Below are positions 58,731-64,000 of a stretch of DNA of 64,000 bases, piece by piece. Below the pieces are notes generated by a model, which saw only the letters and a program-made list of their open reading frames with translations, was not told the origin of the DNA and made no database searches. This DNA comes from Xanthomonas phaseoli pv. phaseoli (GTDB taxonomy: Bacteria; Pseudomonadota; Gammaproteobacteria; Xanthomonadales; Xanthomonadaceae). Position numbers and translations under genes: made by a program. Position 1 is the first letter of the stretch; the number at the start of each line of letters is the position of its first letter. The DNA is taken from contig CP094243.1 of assembly GCA_022749655.1 (NCBI GenBank), forward strand, positions 1,674,001-1,738,000. The letters are read 5' to 3'.

Positions 58731-60578
58731 CTAATAGACATCCCGCGCATAGCGCCCCTCCACCTGCAGTTGGGTGAGATACGCGGCGGCGTCCCCGGCA
58801 TCCAGGGCGCCGTGCGATGCGACGATGTCGAGCAGGGCGGCGTGCACGTCCTTGCCCATGCGGGTGGCGCCGCACACATACACGTGCGCGCCGCCCTGCA
58901 GCCAGGCATAGACCTCGGCGCCACGCGCGCGCAGGCGGTGTTGCACGTAGAGCTTTTCGGCCTGGTCGCGCGAGAACGCCAGGTCCAGCGCGTGCAGCTC
59001 GCCGCGTTGCAGGGCCAGTTGCCATTCGGCCTGATACAGGAAATCGGTATTGAAATGCTGGGCGCCGAAGAACAACCAGTTACGGCCCTTGGCGCCGGTT
59101 TCCGCGCGCTCCTGCACGAAGCCGCGGAACGGTGCCACGCCGGCCGGTGCCGGGCCGATCATCAGGATGTCGCGATCGGCATCGGCCGGTACCCGGAAGC
59201 GCTCGTTCGGTTCGATGTAGACCGGCGCGGTGTCGCCTTCGCCAAGCGTGGCCAGAAAGCCGCTGGCCGCACCCAGATGCGCATGCCCATGCGCCTGGTA
59301 GGTGACCTCGTCCACGGCCAGATGCACTTCATCGCCGACGCGCTTGCGGCTGGAGGCGATGGAGTACAGCCGCGGGGTGAGGGACGTAGCGCGGCGAGCA
59401 GGCCGGCGTGGTCCCAATCCGCCGGCCAGCGGCGCAGCACGTCGATCACTTGATGATCGGCAAGCAGCGACGCCAGGCCGGCGGTCTGGGTGGGGTCGAG
59501 CAGCGCTTGCAGCTCTTGCGCGCCTGCGCGCTCGGCATGTGCGGTGAGAAACGGCCGCGACAGCTTGGTCAGTTCGCGTTGGGTGGCGAGCCATGCATGC
59601 AATGCCAGGGTCTGCTCGCCGACGGTGACTGCGGCATCGCCGTCCAACCGCAAGGTCTGCAGCACCGCATCGACCAACGCGGGCGGATTGCGGTGGCGGA
59701 TGCCCAGTGCGTCGCCCGGCTCATAGCTCAGGCCGCTGCCTTGCAGCGAAAATTCCAGATGCCGCACGCGCTTGCCGGGCGCCGCATAGACGCGAAATCC
59801 CGGGCCCTTGAAGTCGCGTCCGCTGATGATCTGATTGGACAACAACTCGGCGGCGAACGGCTGCTGATGCGACCACACCGGCGTGGCCGGGCTGCTGCGC
59901 AGCGGCGTGACCGTGGCCGAGTGCAGGCCGCCCTTGAGCTGCGCGCGCGCGCGTGAGTGCCTGTGCGCGCCACGGCACGGCAACGCTGTCGATGTCCAGA
60001 TCGGCTTCGCCGCGCGGCTGCACGCGGCTGCCGCCCAGTTCGGCCAGGCGTTCGTCGATGCGCCGGGCAATACCGCAGAAATCGGCATAACTGGAATCGC
60101 CCAGGCCCAGGACCGCGTACTTGAGCTCGGGCACCTTGGGCGCGCGACGGCTGGTCAGGAATTCCACCAGGCCGATCGCATCGTCTGGCGGGTCACCTTC
60201 GCCCTGGGTGCTGATCACCACATACAACAGCCGCTCACTGGCCAGCTCTCGGGTGGGGTAGGCGTCGGCGCGCACCAGGCGCACGCTCAGACCCGCGGCC
60301 TCGGCCTCGGCGGCTAGGTGCTCTGCCTCGCGACGGGCATTGCCGGTCTGGCTGCCGTACACCACGGTCAGGCGTTGGCCTTCCTGGGCGAGTGCGTGCG
60401 CCTGTCCGCCCGGCAACACCGCCAGCGAGCGCGGCGGATGGCCCTGCGCCAGCCCGGCAGCGTAGCCGGACAGCCACCACAGCGATGCGGTGTCCAGGCC
60501 GTCGACCAACCGGTCCAGCAGTACCTTGCGCTCGTCGGGCAAGGGGCTGGGCGCTAGCGTGGAACTGGCGGCGGTCAT
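58731..60578 (-). CDS. cysJ: sulfite reductase flavoprotein alpha subunit (two frameshifts)
   Basis: About 615 residues. It carries FMN and FAD and passes NADPH electrons to CysI. The FMN domain begins [18 protein letters not shown] with [18 protein letters not shown] and [13 protein letters not shown]. The first break lies in a GCGCGCGC tract near 59946-59953. The FAD part continues in another frame ([20 protein letters not shown] and [15 protein letters not shown]). The second break is at GGG 59381-59383, repaired by one base. It then continues [19 protein letters not shown]. The NADPH part has [18 protein letters not shown]. The usual GPGTGxAPFR reads [11 protein letters not shown] here. 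It is the first gene of cysJIH. Confidence 0.86.
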
Positions 60579-60756
60579 TCTGATCCGGGAGTTTGATGAG
60601 AGTGACGATGTTAGGGAAGCGTTGCGCCCACCAGAAAGGAATTGCCGTTATCGCGTTATGCCGGGCGCTTATTTCGTGCACTCATCAGGGCGGCACACAC
60701 TGCCGCGCCTTGCCCTACCATCGGCTGGTCTGCCCGCCGACATCCACGACATCCCG
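60579..60756. promoter_or_regulatory. divergent promoter region of cysJIH and cysDNC
   Basis: The 178-base space between the divergent start codons of cysJ and cysD must carry both promoters. CysB is the expected activator of both. I see AT-rich patches (GTTATCGCGTTATG around 60649) but no certain CysB site. Confidence 0.5.
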
Positions 60757-61667
60757 ATGACTCTGCCGCCGCTTTCCCATCTCGACCGGCTCGAAGCCGA
60801 AAGCATCCACATCCTGCGCGAAGTCGCCGCCGAGTTCCGGGTTCCGGTCATGCTGTATTCGGTGGGCAAGGACAGCTCGGTGCTGCTGCACCTGCTGCTC
60901 AAGGCGTTCGCGCCGTCGCGGCCGCCGATCCCGCTGCTGCATATCGATACACGCTGGAAGTTCCGCGAGATGATCGCCTTCCGCGACCGCCGCGCGGCCG
61001 AGACCGGGGTGGACCTGCGTGTGCACATCAACCCCGACGGGGTTGTGCAGGACGTTGGCCCGATCAGTCACGGTGCCGCCGTGCACACCGACATCATGAA
61101 AACCCAGGGCCTGAAGCAGGCCCTGGAGCATGGCGGCTTCGATGCGGCGATCGGCGGGGCACGCCGCGACGAAGAGAAATCGCGCGCCAAGGAGCGCGTC
61201 TTTTCGTTTCGCACTGCGCGCCACCGCTGGGATCCGAAGAACCAGCGCCCGGAGTTGTGGAATCTGTACAACGCGCGCACCGGTCCGGGCGAAAGCGTGC
61301 GTGTGTTTCCGCTGTCCAACTGGACCGAGCTGGACATCTGGCTGTACATCTACCGCGAGAGGATTCCGGTAGTGCCGCTGTGTACTTGGCCGCCCCGCGT
61401 CCGGTGGTGGAGCGCGACGGCGCCTGGATCATGGTCGACGACGCGCGCCTGCCGCTGCATCCGGGCGAAACCCCGCAACTGCGCTCGGTGCGCTTCCGCA
61501 CGCTGGGCTGCTACCCGCTCACCGGCGCCATCGACTCCAACGCCGACACGCTGGAAGCGGTCATCGCCGAAATGCTGGTCAGCACCAGCTCCGAGCGACA
61601 GGGCCGCATGATCGACCACGCCCCGGGCGCATCGATGGAACAGAAGAAGCTTGAGGGGTATTTCTGA
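60757..61667 (+). CDS. cysD: sulfate adenylyltransferase small subunit (frameshifted)
   Basis: About 302 residues, the subunit that adenylates sulfate to APS. The start at 60757 is [20 protein letters not shown]. The PP-loop reads [21 protein letters not shown], with [37 protein letters not shown] and [18 protein letters not shown]. The frame changes near 61379, where CTGTGTAC contains two more bases than needed for [13 protein letters not shown]. The rest follows in another frame ([12 protein letters not shown]) and ends KKLEGYF at 61667. The stop overlaps the cysN start (TGATG). Confidence 0.88.
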
Positions 61668-63643
61668 TGGGCAGTGAATGGGGAATGGAGAATGGGGAAT
61701 CGCAACAGCGGTTGCCGGAAGACGTCACGTTGGCGGAGAACGCTTTTGCGATTCCCGATTCCCGACTCCCAATTCCCGGCAGCATCGGTGCCTACCTCCA
61801 GCAACACGAATCCAAGCCGCTGCTGCGCTTCATCACCTGCGGCAGCGTGGACGATGGCAAGAGCACGCTGATCGGGCGATTGCTGTACGACAGCAAGCGC
61901 CTGTTCGACGATCAGCTTGCCGCGCTGGAAAACGATAGCCGGCGGCATGGCACCCAGGGCGGGGGCATCGACTATGCACTGCTGATGGATGGGCTGGCGG
62001 CCGAACGCGAGCAGGGCATCACCATCGATGTGGCCTACCGCTATTTCGATACCGATCGTCGCAAGTTCATCGTGGCCGATTGCCCCGGGCACGCGCAGTA
62101 CACGCGCAACATGGCCACCGGCGCGTCGACTGCCGATGTGGCGGTGGTGCTGGTGGATGCGCGCAAGGGCCTGCTGACGCAGACCCGCAGGCATAGCTAC
62201 ATCGTGTCGTTGCTGGGCATCCGGCATGTGGTGCTGGCGGTCAACAAGATGGACCTGGTGGACTACGACGCGCAGGTGTTCGCCGATATTGCGGAAGGCT
62301 ACGCCGCGCTCGCCGCGCAGCTGGGCATCGACCAGGTGCAGTGCATTCCGCTGTCGGCGCTGGCGGGCGAAAATCTGTCCAGCGCTTCGACGCGGATGCC
62401 GTGGTACAGCGGCCCGCATCTGCTGCAGCACCTGGACACCGTGCAGTTGGAGCCGCCGGACGCCGCGAGCGGCCTGCGCCTGCCGGTGCAATGGGTCAAC
62501 CGTCCCAACGCGCAGTTCCGTGGCTATGCGGGCACGATTGCGGCCGGCCAGGTGCAGGTGGGCGATGCAGTGGTGGTGGTGCCGTCCGGGCGCCGCACGC
62601 AGGTGGCGAGCGTGCGCGATGCCAACGGCGAGGTGAGCAGCGCACGCGCCGGGCAGGCGGTGACGCTGACCTTGCGCGATGAGATCGATATCAGCCGTGG
62701 CGACATCATCGCCGCCATCGACGACCCGCCGGAAGTGGCCGACCAGTTCGCCGCGCATCTGCTGTGGATGGACGATGCTGCGTTGCTGCCCGGCCGCCCG
62801 TACTGGCTCAAGATCGGCACCCGCACGGTCACCGTGAGCATCAGCGACATCAAGCACAAGGTCGATGTGAACACGCAGGAGCGGCTGGCCGCCAAACGGC
62901 TGGAGCTCAACGAAGTGGGTTACTGCAACCTGGCGCTGGACGAACCGATCGCGTTCTCGCCTTACGCGCGCAACCGCGTGCTCGGCGGGTTCATCCTGAT
63001 CGACCGGCAGAGCAATGCCACCGTGGCCGCCGGCACGCTGGAATTCGCGTTGCGCCGCGCCGGCAACGTGCACTGGCAGCATCTGGACGTGGATCGCGGC
63101 GCACGTGCGCGCATCAAGGGCCAGGCGCCACGCGTGTTGTGGTTCACCGGCCTGTCGGGTGCCGGCAAGTCCACTGTCGCCAACCTGGTCGACAAGCGCC
63201 TGCACGCCCTGGGCTATCACACCTTCATCCTGGACGGCGACAACGTGCGCCACGGGCTCAACCGCGATCTGGGCTTCACCGACGAAGACCGCGTGGAAAA
63301 CATCCGTCGTGTGGCGGAAGTGGCCCGCCTGATGGCCGATGCCGGCCTGATCGTGCTGGTGAGTTTCATTTCGCCGTTCCGCGCCGAGCGGCAACTGGCG
63401 CGCGAGCGCTTCGACCAGGGCGAGTTCGTCGAGGTCTTCGTGGACGTGCCGCTGGCGGTTGCCGAGGCGCGCGACGTGAAGGGGCTGTACCGCAAGGCGC
63501 GTGCCGGGCAGATTCCCAATTTCACCGGCATCGACTCGCCATACGAGGCACCCCAGACGCCGGAGATCCATCTTCACGCCGATGGTGAGAATGTAGAGGC
63601 GCTGGCGCACCATGTGCTCGAATATCTGGGGCTGGAACGCTAA
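61667..63643 (+). CDS. cysN: bifunctional sulfate adenylyltransferase large subunit/APS kinase (CysNC)
   Basis: A 658-residue fusion. The GTPase part (about 48-480) has the P-loop [30 protein letters not shown] and NKMDLVDY. It drives APS synthesis with CysD. The APS kinase part (about 485-655) has [38 protein letters not shown] and [13 protein letters not shown], and makes PAPS. The ATG at 61667 overlaps the cysD stop. Residues 1-38 ([13 protein letters not shown] and [11 protein letters not shown]) are encoded by a heptamer repeat element and have no counterpart in the family. A later start is possible only if translation skips the coupled ATG. Confidence 0.95.
   Translation: MGSEWGMENGESQQRLPEDVTLAENAFAIPDSRLPIPGSIGAYLQQHESKPLLRFITCGSVDDGKSTLIGRLLYDSKRLFDDQLAALENDSRRHGTQGGGIDYALLMDGLAAEREQGITIDVAYRYFDTDRRKFIVADCPGHAQYTRNMATGASTADVAVVLVDARKGLLTQTRRHSYIVSLLGIRHVVLAVNKMDLVDYDAQVFADIAEGYAALAAQLGIDQVQCIPLSALAGENLSSASTRMPWYSGPHLLQHLDTVQLEPPDAASGLRLPVQWVNRPNAQFRGYAGTIAAGQVQVGDAVVVVPSGRRTQVASVRDANGEVSSARAGQAVTLTLRDEIDISRGDIIAAIDDPPEVADQFAAHLLWMDDAALLPGRPYWLKIGTRTVTVSISDIKHKVDVNTQERLAAKRLELNEVGYCNLALDEPIAFSPYARNRVLGGFILIDRQSNATVAAGTLEFALRRAGNVHWQHLDVDRGARARIKGQAPRVLWFTGLSGAGKSTVANLVDKRLHALGYHTFILDGDNVRHGLNRDLGFTDEDRVENIRRVAEVARLMADAGLIVLVSFISPFRAERQLARERFDQGEFVEVFVDVPLAVAEARDVKGLYRKARAGQIPNFTGIDSPYEAPQTPEIHLHADGENVEALAHHVLEYLGLER
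61672..61780. repeat. heptamer-based inverted repeat element (copy 3), inside cysN
   Basis: The left arm (61676-61703) carries AATGGGGAATGGAGAATGGGG units, and the right arm (about 61749-61778) carries GATTCCCGATTCCCGACTCCC. The whole copy lies in frame within the first 40 codons of cysN, adding a translated leader to the protein. Confidence 0.8.
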
Positions 63644-63908
63644 GCGCGGCCAACACGGCAGGGCAGGCGGCCCTCAGGCAAGCGCGGTACGCGTGTGCAG
63701 CGGCGGTGTATGACCCCATACATGCCGTTGCTGCAGACCGGTTGCTCCCGTCTGGCGAATCCGCCGCCACGTCTTGGTCACGCTGACCAGCGCATCGTGC
63801 CAAGGACAGCAAGGGTCTTTGGTCATGGTGCAAAGCGCGCCCTTTCTGTCAATTCATGGCGGCTAGGTCGGTAAACTTTCGACGTACCCCGCCAGGATGT
63901 CCTGATGC

Positions 63909-64000
63909 TTGTTCTGCCCAGCGCGCGTTTGCGCCGCGCTCTTGTTGGCCGTTGTGCTGGTCGGTTGTAGCCGTCAGGCCAGCACGCCGGCCGCTGCCAA
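63909..64000 (+). CDS. start of a lipoprotein gene, cut by window end
   Basis: The last 92 bases contain a lipoprotein signal in one frame: ALLLAVVLVGCSRQASTPAAA, with a lipobox LVGC. The frame is open from a TTG at 63909. A nearby ATG at 63905 is in another frame and may be the true start if an indel lies between. The rest is outside the window, so its identity cannot be given. A periplasmic adaptor of an efflux system is one guess among many. Confidence 0.45.
   Translation, partial: MFCPARVCAALLLAVVLVGCSRQASTPAAA

Noticed and set aside
61511..63613. 700-codon minus-strand open frame opposite cysNC
   Set aside because: A shadow of the cysNC gene, which has all GTPase and kinase motifs in the plus frame.
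63522..63833. Minus-strand open frame of 103 codons after cysNC
   Set aside because: No recognisable protein features, and it overlaps the end of cysNC. I treat the region as intergenic.

Overview
The window is G+C-rich chromosomal DNA of the genus Xanthomonas or a very close relative. The inference rests on gene content and style: several TonB-dependent receptors, a DUF2339/DUF3999 pair, a thermostable-hemolysin/acyl-ligase operon, a class I fructose-bisphosphate aldolase next to pyruvate kinase, and the dispersed GGGAATC/GATTCCC heptamer repeats seen between genes in this group. I saw no rRNA, tRNA, prophage, insertion sequence or CRISPR array.

Layout. 0.3-9.3 kb: an organic/amino acid symporter, transketolase, a decayed lipoprotein gene, a siderophore-type TonB receptor behind a Fur-box-like site, an M23 peptidase and an L,D-transpeptidase. 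9.5-15.6 kb: a TonB receptor next to a secreted phosphoinositide-type phospholipase C, then an acetyl-CoA hydrolase/transferase. 15.8-22.2 kb: a seven-gene, translationally coupled operon (thermostable hemolysin homologue, AMP-dependent acyl ligase, haem-oxygenase-fold iron enzyme, SDR, TPR protein, response regulator, histidine kinase). This is the best candidate for an undescribed system. 22.3-24.5 kb: a BlaI-type repressor with two palindromic operators, an M56 protease carrying a TonB-like C-terminus, and a lipoprotein. 24.6-30.9 kb: molybdate transporter modABC, an MBL-fold hydrolase, an S1/P1 nuclease, two OmpW paralogues and a small SnoaL-like protein. 31.3-44.1 kb: glycolytic genes (gap, pgk, pyk, class I aldolase) interleaved with three small secreted proteins, DUF2339/DUF3999 and a HAD phosphatase. 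44.3-51.5 kb: a macro-domain protein, an isoprenylcysteine-type methyltransferase, cysM-cysG divergent from cysB, a likely small RNA and a GAF histidine kinase. 51.8-56.1 kb: a DUF2946 / TonB receptor / His-rich PepSY metal-uptake operon. 56.2-63.6 kb: the assimilatory sulfate reduction genes, cysJIH divergent from cysD-cysNC. CysDNC activates sulfate to PAPS, CysH reduces it to sulfite, CysJI reduces sulfite to sulfide using sirohaem (CysG), CysM would fix sulfide into cysteine, and CysB would regulate.

A caution for every reader: about fifteen of roughly fifty genes carry one or two frameshifts. In nine cases the reading frame is restored by adding one base to a C or G run. This includes consecutive genes of one pathway (cysI, cysJ, cysD), which points to indel errors in the assembly more than to real gene decay. 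I give such genes their full span and name the break.
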